NCBI GenBank assembly: GCA_003535395.1
Contig: DOHE01000280.1
Span: forward strand, 1 to 8,587
Reading direction: 5' to 3'
From: Clostridiales bacterium
Lineage (GTDB): Bacteria; Bacillota; Clostridia; UBA8921
DNA length: 8,587 bases
Position 1 is the first letter of the stretch. Every line of letters begins with the position of its first letter. Shown one piece after another: positions 1 through 5,577 of the stretch. Below the pieces are notes generated by a model. It did not search any database. It was not told the origin of the DNA and was given only the letters and a program-made list of their open reading frames with translations. Position numbers and translations under genes: made by a program.

Positions 1-894
1 AAAAACCTTGGATATGAGAGGGTTTACAACTTAAGCGGCGGCTACAGGACCTACCAGCTGACTACAGCCAAGCAGTCCAATGAAAACCTTTCAACCGAAG
101 AACATATCTGTTCGAATGATGAGATTTCAGCAGCCGCTTGCAGCCTGCCTGCTGAAGAAGCGGACCAGGGACCCGAGGTGGATGTGGATGCCTGCGGATT
201 GCAGTGCCCTGGTCCCCTGTTAAAACTACACCATGAGATCCGGACACTGAAGCCTGGAGGGATCCTCCGGATCCGGGCTACCGATCCGGCTTTCGAGCAT
301 GATTTGAAGGTTTGGTGCCAGCATACGGGGAATGAGCTTGTTTCCTGCGGATTCAACCAGGGAGTTTTTGAGGCCGCTGTCAGAAAAAGCCGGAAAGCCA
401 TTACTGAAGTTACCGCACAGCGGGGAAATGCGAAAACCATGGTGGTATTCAGCAATGACCTGGACAAAGCACTGGCCACTTTCATCATTGCCAATGGCGC
501 GGCGGCCATGGGCAGGGATGTAACTTTGTTTTTTACATTCTGGGGCCTCAATATCCTGCGCAAACCGGGCAGGGTCAAGGTGAAAAAAGACCTGTTTGGG
601 CGTATGTTCGGCATGATGATGCCCCGGGGGACCCGCAGGCTCTCTCTTTCCAAAATGAATATGCTGGGCATAGGCCCCCGGATGATCCGCTTCCTTATGC
701 GCCGAAAAAATGTTTACTCCATGGAGGATCTGCTTATGCAAGCCCTAGAAAATGGGGTCAAACTGGTCGCCTGCAACATGTCCATGGATCTGATGGGCAT
801 CCAGCCGGAAGAACTCATCGATGGGGTGACTCTGGGAGGCGTGGCATCCATGCTGGGAAATGCGGAAGATTCGGATATGACCTTGTTTGTGTGA
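1..894 (+). CDS. C-terminal part of a rhodanese-TusA-DsrE sulfur-transfer fusion protein (probably CoA-disulfide reductase type), 5' truncated
   Basis: The frame is open from the first base, so the protein begins upstream; 297 residues are visible. Residues 1-25 (LGYERVYNLSGGYRTY) look like the end of a rhodanese domain. After an acidic linker, residues 60-130 form a TusA/SirA-like domain with the sulfur-carrier motif DACGLQCPGP (Cys65, Cys69) and a later WCQHTGN segment. Residues 137-297 match DsrE/DsrF-like proteins, with a conserved Cys258 in the ACNMSMDLMGI segment and the ending GGVASMLGNAEDSDMTLFV. In Firmicutes this domain order usually sits behind an FAD-dependent CoA-disulfide/polysulfide reductase, so that is the likely N-terminal part (inference; it is outside the window). 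Such proteins reduce disulfides or polysulfides and pass sulfane sulfur between cysteines in the cytoplasm. A GTG at codon 60 could be mistaken for a start, but the domain continuity argues against it. Confidence 0.88.
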   Translation, partial: KNLGYERVYNLSGGYRTYQLTTAKQSNENLSTEEHICSNDEISAAACSLPAEEADQGPEVDVDACGLQCPGPLLKLHHEIRTLKPGGILRIRATDPAFEHDLKVWCQHTGNELVSCGFNQGVFEAAVRKSRKAITEVTAQRGNAKTMVVFSNDLDKALATFIIANGAAAMGRDVTLFFTFWGLNILRKPGRVKVKKDLFGRMFGMMMPRGTRRLSLSKMNMLGIGPRMIRFLMRRKNVYSMEDLLMQALENGVKLVACNMSMDLMGIQPEELIDGVTLGGVASMLGNAEDSDMTLFV

Positions 895-906
895 ACTGGA
901 GGTGTC

Positions 907-1179
907 ATGATGCGTCCAAAGGATTTTAACGATCTGGCCGAAAAACTGAAGGCAATATCTCATCCGGCAAGGCTTTGCATCGTGTGCGGACTGATGGATC
1001 ATCCCTGCAATGTCACGGATATGCACCACTGCCTGGAAATGCCTCAATCCACCCTGTCCCAGCATCTTTCCAAACTGCGTGCTGCCGGCATCATTAAAGG
1101 CGAGCGCAAGGGAGCGGAGATCCGATACAGCTTGTCGGATGAGAAGGTCCGGCAATTGATGACACTGTTTGTGACCTGA
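907..1179 (+). CDS. ArsR/SmtB-family winged-helix repressor, candidate persulfide/thiol sensor
   Basis: This is a short (90 aa) ArsR-type DNA-binding protein. It opens with the family signature LKAISHPARLCIVCGL and carries a recognition helix MPQSTLSQHLSKLRAAGII at about residues 45-63, followed by a wing, RKGAEIRYSL. It has four cysteines: Cys24, Cys27, Cys34 and Cys42. There is no classical ELCVCDL metal box. There is also no cysteine in the C-terminal helix, where SqrR/BigR-type persulfide sensors keep their second one. It starts 12 bases after the sulfur-transfer gene and is probably co-transcribed with it, which suggests it senses sulfur species or a metal and represses its own operon (inference). 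Two in-frame ATGs occur, at 907 and 910. The Shine-Dalgarno GGAGGTG at 898-904 is better spaced for 910, so the real protein may lack the first Met. Confidence 0.88.
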   Translation: MMRPKDFNDLAEKLKAISHPARLCIVCGLMDHPCNVTDMHHCLEMPQSTLSQHLSKLRAAGIIKGERKGAEIRYSLSDEKVRQLMTLFVT

Positions 1180-1198
1180 ACCCGCTGCAGAAAAATAT

Positions 1199-1230
1199 AA
1201 TTTGCCGTCCGGTTAATTTGCCGTCCGGTT
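1199..1230. repeat. 16-bp perfect tandem duplication before a terminator
   Basis: The unit AATTTGCCGTCCGGTT occurs twice head to tail (1199-1214 and 1215-1230) with no mismatch, directly abutting the terminator stem. Its 3' end (CGGTT) is complementary to the start of that stem (AACCG). It is noncoding and probably arose by slippage; any regulatory role is unproven. Confidence 0.9.
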
Positions 1231-1256
1231 AAACCGCTCTTCGGAGCGGTTTTTTA
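1231..1256 (+). terminator. Rho-independent terminator of the sulfur-transfer/ArsR operon
   Basis: AAACCGCTC (1231-1239) and GAGCGGTTT (1244-1252) form a perfect 9-bp stem closed by a stable TTCG tetraloop. The 3' arm runs into six T's (1250-1255). It lies 51 bases after the ArsR stop codon, so it ends that transcript. Confidence 0.93.
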
Positions 1257-1270
1257 TTAACAGCGGCAGT

Positions 1271-1286
1271 TTGCACCGCAGTGCAA
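1271..1286. promoter_or_regulatory. Short dyad upstream of the comEC promoter
   Basis: TTGCAC-CGCA-GTGCAA is a perfect 6-bp inverted repeat lying 12 bases before the -35 hexamer of the comEC promoter. The position would suit an activator or repressor site. Short dyads like this occur often by chance, so this is only a candidate. Confidence 0.3.
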
Positions 1287-1298
1287 TCATGTTTGCGC

Positions 1299-1327
1299 TT
1301 GACCAAATATAAACAATAATGTAAAAT
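1299..1327 (+). promoter_or_regulatory. Sigma-A type promoter for comEC
   Basis: TTGACC (1299-1304) and TAAAAT (1322-1327) are separated by exactly 17 bases within an AT-rich stretch. Each hexamer departs from consensus at one position. Transcription would start near 1334, giving a leader of about 28 bases to the comEC ATG. With the terminator just upstream, comEC is an independent transcription unit. Confidence 0.8.
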
Positions 1328-1361
1328 ATATACAATTAGGCACGCACAGGGGAAACTGTGG

Positions 1362-3770
1362 ATGAAAATTACCGGAAATGCTTTGATAATACTCTCTCTT
1401 AATCAAATCAGCGGCGGAACTCTTGGAATTTACATATACGGCTTGTCAGAGGGAGATATACTGCCATCGTGGATCACCGGAATGACCCTGTCAGTCTCGA
1501 CATGGATGTATGGGCTGCTTGCCGTTTTTTATCTATATATCTGGAAGCGGTCCTGCGCTGCAGAAGAGACGGGGAAAATCCGGACTGTGATCGCCGGCCT
1601 GCTGTTTATGGCCGCTGCACTGAGGGGCTGGCTGGGCACGGCATACCTGGACCAGGTACACAGAGAATGGAGAGGACAGGATGTTACACTGGCAGGCCGG
1701 GTGCTGGATACCGAGGGATCGGGTTTTGATGGAAGCAGACAGTGTATTCTCGAAGTGATTTCTATCAACGGGGAAAGTTCCGGAGGGCGCATCCTGGCAG
1801 AAATGGCTATGGATGACATGAAATACGGAGAATGCATTTGTATCCAAGGAAGACTTATACAGCCTGAAGGCATGAGAAATCCCGGAGGTTTTGATCACCG
1901 GATCTATCTTAGACAAAAGGGGATATCTTCACTTTTTTACCCGGATGGACCGGTCATCCGGCTTTCTGTTTCCACAAGACCCGTGAGCAGTGGATGGATG
2001 CGTTTCATCATCCTTGCCCGGGGATCGGTCAAACAGGCGATCCGGAGCCTGTTTTCAGGGTCGGCAGGCGAAATGATGGAAAGCATGGTGACAGGAAGCA
2101 ACCAGAATTTACCGGATTACAGGGAAGTGAAGAAAGATTTTCGGGATACGGGGATCAGCCATATCCTGGCGGTATCCGGTTCCCATATTTCCCTGATTGT
2201 GATCCCGATCTCGTGGTTGTTTGCCTGGCTGGGTTTCCGGAGAGTCAGGGTCAATCCCCTGCTGATGGTTTGTCTGTTCGTGTATCTTGCCATGATCGGA
2301 TTTCCCGCTTCTGCTTCCCGCGCAGTTTTGTCTGCCATTATCACTCTTTGTGGCCAGCTTTTGCGCAAGGATCCGGATCTGCTGACCAGCCTGGCTCTGT
2401 CATCCGTGCTGCTTTTGCTTGTTGATCCCTTATGCCTGACAGATGCAGGATTTCAGCTTTCTTTTGCGGCCACTGCAGGGATTTACCTGTTTGGCAGCAG
2501 TGCCGAATTATTGTGGACCCGGCTGGGGGCGGCACCCCCCAAGGCCAGGATGCTTGCCTTGCCACTGGCAGCGCAAGCCGGGACCATGCCGGTATCCCTG
2601 AATTGGTTCGGCCGGTATTCACTTGTCTCCATTCCGGTGAATCTCTTAGTCATGCCTTTTGTCACGCTGGCGATGGGAACGGGTTTTGCCGCTGGAATAC
2701 TCTGGCAGGTCTGGCCTCCCCTGTCCAGGGTTCCCGCTGCGGCAGCTGGTTTTTGCTGTGATCTTTTGATCCGCATCGCTGATTTTTTTGCCGGGATGCC
2801 TGTGTCGACGGTAAACACAGGCATCCCGAACCCGCTTTACCTGGCGGGGGTAACGGTATTGTCCCTCATTTTCTGCCAGAGAAGAAAAAAGAACGGCATC
2901 TTCCCGCTTGCAGCCATGATCATACTGCTGCTTTTCCCGCTGTTTCCCGTAATCCGCCGGACCCTGCTGCCATCCGGTACATTCATTGTGACATTTTTAG
3001 ATGTCGGTCACGGAGATGCCGCCATCATCATCACCCCGAAGGGCAAAACCCTGCTGGTGGATGGAGGGGATGAAGGCAAGGGGATCCAGGTGGTCATCCC
3101 CTGCCTTGTCTCACTTGGAATTAATCGGATCGATCTGGCACTCATCACCCATTTTCACCAGGATCACCTGGCCGGTCTCCTGGAGGCGGCAAATTCCATT
3201 CGGATCGAAACATTGGGGGTTTCATCCGGTTCTCAAGAACTGCCGGAATACAGAGAAAAATTGAAATTGACAGTAGGAGAGCTGGTGGAATTCTCGGCGG
3301 GCGATATAATACAGGCGGATCAGGAAACGCAGATCCGGTTTTTATTCCCGGATCCCCGGTTAAAAAAACCTGAAGCCGGTGAATCCTTATCCGTAAATGA
3401 AGCAAATCCAAACAATGAATCCATGGTTTTTTTGCTGGAAGCAAAAGGCCGGACGATCCTGTTTACCGGAGATATAGAAAAGGAAGTGGAAACCGTGCTT
3501 TGTGATCGTATTCGTCAACTGGGCGGGGCGGATATCCTCAAGGTAGCCCACCATGGTTCCAATACTTCCAGTTCGGCGGAGTTCATTCAGGCAGTCAATC
3601 CAAAGATCTCGATCATCAGTACGGGCAGAGGTTCATCCGGCAATCTATCAAAACAGGTATTAAACCGGCTGCAGGCGGCTGGTTCTGAAGTATATCGGAC
3701 AGATGTGCAGGGAGCGGTCATCTTGAAAATGAACGGCGCTCTTCCTGCTGTATCGTATATGATCAAGTGA
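1362..3770 (+). CDS. comEC: ComEC/Rec2-family DNA internalization channel protein
   Basis: ComEC carries single-stranded DNA across the cytoplasmic membrane during natural transformation. At 802 residues this is a full-length member. Hydrophobic helices lie near residues 5-28, 41-60 and 75-95. A soluble OB-like region (DUF4131 type) follows at about 95-205. The polytopic Competence domain spans about 225-530 and contains the signature HILAVSGSHIS (267-277). A metallo-beta-lactamase-like domain covers about 540-800, with DVGHGDA (547-553), VDGGD (Asp567), the metal motif HFHQDH (His597, His599, Asp601, His602), FTGD (701-704) and HHGS (730-733). All metal-binding motifs appear intact, so nuclease activity is plausible. 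An AGGGGA ribosome binding site at 1348-1353 supports the ATG. No comEA is seen upstream, where it often lies. The coding sequence contains two strong inverted repeats, listed separately. The gene alone does not prove competence. Confidence 0.97.
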   Translation: MKITGNALIILSLNQISGGTLGIYIYGLSEGDILPSWITGMTLSVSTWMYGLLAVFYLYIWKRSCAAEETGKIRTVIAGLLFMAAALRGWLGTAYLDQVHREWRGQDVTLAGRVLDTEGSGFDGSRQCILEVISINGESSGGRILAEMAMDDMKYGECICIQGRLIQPEGMRNPGGFDHRIYLRQKGISSLFYPDGPVIRLSVSTRPVSSGWMRFIILARGSVKQAIRSLFSGSAGEMMESMVTGSNQNLPDYREVKKDFRDTGISHILAVSGSHISLIVIPISWLFAWLGFRRVRVNPLLMVCLFVYLAMIGFPASASRAVLSAIITLCGQLLRKDPDLLTSLALSSVLLLLVDPLCLTDAGFQLSFAATAGIYLFGSSAELLWTRLGAAPPKARMLALPLAAQAGTMPVSLNWFGRYSLVSIPVNLLVMPFVTLAMGTGFAAGILWQVWPPLSRVPAAAAGFCCDLLIRIADFFAGMPVSTVNTGIPNPLYLAGVTVLSLIFCQRRKKNGIFPLAAMIILLLFPLFPVIRRTLLPSGTFIVTFLDVGHGDAAIIITPKGKTLLVDGGDEGKGIQVVIPCLVSLGINRIDLALITHFHQDHLAGLLEAANSIRIETLGVSSGSQELPEYREKLKLTVGELVEFSAGDIIQADQETQIRFLFPDPRLKKPEAGESLSVNEANPNNESMVFLLEAKGRTILFTGDIEKEVETVLCDRIRQLGGADILKVAHHGSNTSSSAEFIQAVNPKISIISTGRGSSGNLSKQVLNRLQAAGSEVYRTDVQGAVILKMNGALPAVSYMIK
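2792..2828. repeat. 14-bp perfect inverted repeat inside comEC
   Basis: CGGGATGCCTGTGT (2792-2805) and ACACAGGCATCCCG (2815-2828) are exact reverse complements around a 9-base loop. The element encodes part of the segment GMPVSTVNTGIP, in the Competence domain. A run of seven T's lies just before it on the + strand, but no T-run follows on either strand, so it is not a canonical terminator. Confidence 0.9.
3073..3107. repeat. Near-perfect inverted repeat in the ComEC nuclease-like domain
   Basis: AAGGCAAGGGGAT (3073-3085) pairs with ATCCCCTGCCTT (3096-3107) over 12 base pairs with a single bulged base, around a 10-base loop. It covers codons just after the metal-site VDGGD. It could be mRNA structure or chance. 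Confidence 0.65.
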
Positions 3771-3788
3771 CTGTCATGCGCCAGGAAA

Positions 3789-4013
3789 TCAGCGCTGGCG
3801 TTTGACTGCCATTTCAAACGCCAGCGCACCGGCAATGGTTTCAGCAAAAAGAACGATGCTGGTTTTTGTCAGCTCTCTTCCTATGTATAGGGTGGCATCT
3901 CCGCAGAGGGTGCATGCCAGGCCGATCCCCAGCACCAGCAGTGAAATCGCGGTACCGATCCGGGCGATTTGACCCGGGATCTGCTGAGCCGTGGTCAATG
4001 CAGGTCTTTTCAT
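3789..4013 (-). CDS. Small two-helix membrane protein of unknown function
   Basis: This 74-residue protein reads leftwards, convergent to comEC, with 18 bases between the two stop codons. Two hydrophobic segments, about residues 19-42 (IGTAISLLVLGIGLACTL) and 54-70 (SIVLFAETIAGALAFEMA), flank a short polar loop (GRELTK). The ends are basic, and two cysteines (LACTLC) lie at the end of helix 1. I do not recognise the family. A longer reading from an ATG at 4031 exists. However, the strong ribosome binding site (AAGGGGGTG on the minus strand, about 4019-4027) lies inside that extension and is spaced 5 bases from the ATG at 4013, so I choose 4013. The last codons form one arm of a 13-bp hairpin. 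The clean ribosome binding site and membrane-protein composition favour a real gene, though no homology can be checked here. Confidence 0.6.
   Translation of the reverse strand: MKRPALTTAQQIPGQIARIGTAISLLVLGIGLACTLCGDATLYIGRELTKTSIVLFAETIAGALAFEMAVKRQR
3792..3827. repeat. 13-bp perfect inverted repeat at the convergent comEC / small-gene junction
   Basis: GCGCTGGCGTTTG (3792-3804) and CAAACGCCAGCGC (3815-3827) are exact reverse complements around a 10-base loop. It lies within the last codons of the minus-strand gene and 21 bases after the comEC stop. A further CGCCAG at 3779-3784 could pair with CTGGCG at 3795-3800 instead. Neither strand has a good T-run after the stem. It may act as a bidirectional terminator or 3'-end stabiliser of the two convergent transcripts. 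Confidence 0.75.
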
Positions 4014-4034
4014 AGAAACACCCCCTTTCATATG

Positions 4035-4166
4035 TCGTCAAATGTAGTATAATAGATTCAAACAGCATCATAACACGGATGAACAGTATAAACAAACCTC
4101 AAATAATGGCAAAATGTGTCGAAATTTGACGATTTGTTTTTCGTGCATTATCTGTAAATATATATT
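4035..4166. promoter_or_regulatory. AT-rich intergenic regulatory region between divergent small genes
   Basis: The spacer between the two divergent small genes holds several candidate signals. TATAAT at 4048-4053 (+ strand) is a perfect -10, but the hexamer 17 bases upstream (CTTTCA) is poor. AGTATA at 4046-4051 reads as TATACT for the minus-strand gene. TCGTCAAAT (4035-4043) recurs in inverted orientation as ATTTGACGA (4124-4132). TGTCGAA at 4117-4123 equals the core of a Spo0A box, and TATATT at 4161-4166 is an alternative -10. None of these promoters has both hexamers good, so regulated expression is plausible but unproven. Confidence 0.35.
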
Positions 4167-4199
4167 AAAATTGCCATAAAAACACCGAAAGGGGACTAA

Positions 4200-4496
4200 A
4201 TGGAAATGAACGAAAAACTGTTAAAAGAAAAGCTCATCGCAGGGGACGAGGAAAAACTGGAAGTTTCGTATTTTCTAACCATGAGAGAGGAGGAAGGGAA
4301 AACATCCTACGGGATCGAGATCCAAAGAAGATATTTGGAGCCAGGACACGAACCCCTGGAAATCCGGGAAATACAGGATGTGACTTGCGACCGGGAACAG
4401 GCTGAGGAAATTCTTTGCTGTCTTTCCCGCAACACGGTAACACCCTGCGGTCTGGAAGATGCGTTGGATGTCATTCTTGGTGGAGATGTAATGTGA
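4200..4496 (+). CDS. DUF6514-like small cytosolic protein
   Basis: This 98-residue acidic soluble protein has no signal peptide or membrane segment. Its pattern fits the clostridial family DUF6514 as I recall it: an N-terminal KLLKEKL helix, a strand with YFLTM, the YGIEIQRR strand, an EIREIQDVTCDREQAEEIL helix, and the ending NTVTPCGLEDALDVIL. The function of that family is unknown to me. Three cysteines cluster in the C-terminal half (CC at about 73-74, PCG near 83). The ribosome binding site AAAGGGGA at 4188-4195 serves the ATG at 4200; a second in-frame ATG at 4206 is also possible. It is a single-gene unit, divergent from the small membrane protein and closed by the terminator downstream. 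The family assignment is from memory of the pattern and was not searched. Confidence 0.75.
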   Translation: MEMNEKLLKEKLIAGDEEKLEVSYFLTMREEEGKTSYGIEIQRRYLEPGHEPLEIREIQDVTCDREQAEEILCCLSRNTVTPCGLEDALDVILGGDVM

Positions 4497-4502
4497 AATA
4501 AT

Positions 4503-4528
4503 CCTGCCTGATCCAATTGTCAGGCAGG
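4503..4528 (+). repeat. 9-bp perfect hairpin after the DUF6514-like gene
   Basis: CCTGCCTGA and TCAGGCAGG form a perfect 9-bp stem around an 8-base loop, starting 6 bases after the stop codon. It is not followed by T's. It probably precedes and supports the real terminator or protects the mRNA 3' end. Confidence 0.7.
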
Positions 4529-4547
4529 GAACCGTTTGTCAGCAGCC

Positions 4548-4588
4548 CCCGGATAGTGCAGGTCTTTGCATTATCCGGGATTTTTTTT
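4548..4588 (+). terminator. Strong rho-independent terminator
   Basis: CCCGGATAGTGCA (4548-4560) pairs with TGCATTATCCGGG (4567-4579) over 13 bp with one G-T wobble and a 6-base loop. After one A come eight consecutive T's (4581-4588). It ends the DUF6514-like transcript and insulates the following operon. Confidence 0.95.
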
Positions 4589-4634
4589 GTTTACGGGGCT
4601 GTCCGAATGGACCAGACAGCAGCGAAATCAACAT

Positions 4635-4648
4635 TGTAAATGTTAACA
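4635..4648. promoter_or_regulatory. cre-like CcpA operator
   Basis: TGTAAATGTTAACA matches the catabolite-responsive element consensus TGWNANCGNTNWCA at every fixed position except the central C, which is T here. It lies about 45 bases before the -35 box of the regulator promoter, near -90 from the expected start. This suggests CcpA-mediated carbon catabolite control of the operon. The same stretch contains TTAACAA, a half-site of the redox regulator Rex, but the other half is badly spaced. Confidence 0.5.
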
Positions 4649-4692
4649 ATTGATAATAAATGAAAAATAATGCTCAAATATGTGAAAATACC

Positions 4693-4721
4693 TTGACATC
4701 ATATTGTCTCTGCCGTATGAT
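4693..4721 (+). promoter_or_regulatory. Sigma-A promoter of the deoR-dehydrogenase-E2-E3 operon
   Basis: A perfect TTGACA (4693-4698) is followed after exactly 17 bases by TATGAT (4716-4721), one base from consensus. Transcription should begin near 4728. This rules out the upstream in-frame ATG at 4704, which lies inside the promoter, and leaves a leader of about 42 bases to the ATG at 4770. Confidence 0.88.
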
Positions 4722-4769
4722 GGGATTGATTCAACCGTCAAAGACCAAGGGTGCTCCTGGAGGATCGGG

Positions 4770-5534
4770 ATGGATATCGACCGGAAGGACAAAATCAGGA
4801 CATATATCGAACAGCAAGGAAGCGTCCGGATCAGCGATTTGGAGGTTTTGTATCCGAACATATCCGGAATGACCATCCGCCGGGACTTGTTTGCCCTGGA
4901 ATCCGAAGGCTGCATCCGAAGGGTTCGGGGCGGTGCAAAGGCGATCCCCCGGGGGAGCGGGCTTAAAGAGGATGTTTACAGCCAGCGGATCTCCCGCAAT
5001 ACCGAGGCCAAAAAGAAAATCGCGCAAAACGCCATGCAGTTCATCGAAACAGGCCGTTCTATCTATATAGACTCGGGGACTACGACCGCCATACTGGCAA
5101 AAATGATACCGGATGCAGACTACTCCATCATTACCAGCGGCCCGAATATCGGGATGGATCTGACTCTGGGCCATTCCAATTCGCGTGTCACCCTCATCGG
5201 GGGACAGCTCAACCGCAGCAACCTGACGGTTTCCGGGCCTGGATCCCTCCATTTCCTGAAGGATTTGAACATCGATATCGCCTTTGTCGCCACCACAGGT
5301 TTTTCTTTAAAGAGCGGTTTTACCAACGGAGATTATAATGAATGCGAGCTTAAAAAAGTGGTGATCCGAAAGGCCGGACGGGTGATCATGCTGATGGATT
5401 CAACCAAGATCGGCAGGAATCTGCCTTTTACCTTTGCGACGCTTCGGGAAGTGGATATACTGATCACCGATTCGGAACTGCCCCCTGAATACCGCGACGC
5501 AGCAAAAAAGTACAATGTCAGAGTTATATATTGA
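4770..5534 (+). CDS. DeoR/GlpR-family transcriptional regulator
   Basis: This is a 254-residue regulator of typical family length. Residues 4-57 form the N-terminal helix-turn-helix, with the recognition segment MTIRRDLFALESEGCIRRVRGGA. The DeoR C-terminal sensor domain (about 75-235) carries the phosphosugar-binding DSGTTT loop (101-106), an ITSGPNI segment, GGQLNRSNLTVSGPGS, and the late motif DSTKIGR (210-216) followed by VDILITD. Family members usually repress sugar or polyol operons and are released by a phosphorylated intermediate. That fits the polyol-type dehydrogenase gene 43 bases downstream. The start is fixed by GGAGGA at 4759-4764 and by the promoter just upstream. As first gene of the operon it probably autoregulates. 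The phosphorylated inducer is inferred. Confidence 0.93.
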   Translation: MDIDRKDKIRTYIEQQGSVRISDLEVLYPNISGMTIRRDLFALESEGCIRRVRGGAKAIPRGSGLKEDVYSQRISRNTEAKKKIAQNAMQFIETGRSIYIDSGTTTAILAKMIPDADYSIITSGPNIGMDLTLGHSNSRVTLIGGQLNRSNLTVSGPGSLHFLKDLNIDIAFVATTGFSLKSGFTNGDYNECELKKVVIRKAGRVIMLMDSTKIGRNLPFTFATLREVDILITDSELPPEYRDAAKKYNVRVIY

Positions 5535-5577
5535 GATTTTTCATCAAGTTTGACGATTCTGAGAGGAGCGGGAAAAG

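Noticed and set aside
226..741. Long minus-strand open frame opposite the TusA-DsrE gene
   Set aside because: It is the antisense shadow of a gene with recognisable domains, with no coherent protein features of its own.
4014..4031. Six-residue N-terminal extension of the minus-strand membrane protein
   Set aside because: The extension overlaps the strong ribosome binding site that serves the ATG at 4013, and no such site precedes 4031.
4632..4649. Rex operator (TTGTTAA-N4-TTAACAA)
   Set aside because: Only the TTAACAA half is intact. The other half fits only with a 2-base spacer and one mismatch, so a cre-like reading is better.
4704..4769. A 22-residue N-terminal extension of the DeoR regulator
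   Set aside because: The ATG at 4704 lies between the -35 and -10 boxes of a near-consensus promoter, and it has no ribosome binding site, while 4770 has a good one.
5549..5558. TTTGACGATT upstream of the dehydrogenase gene, shared with 4125-4134
   Set aside because: Shared 10-mers are expected many times by chance in a window this size. It is also too close to the ATG at 5578 to serve as a -35 box.
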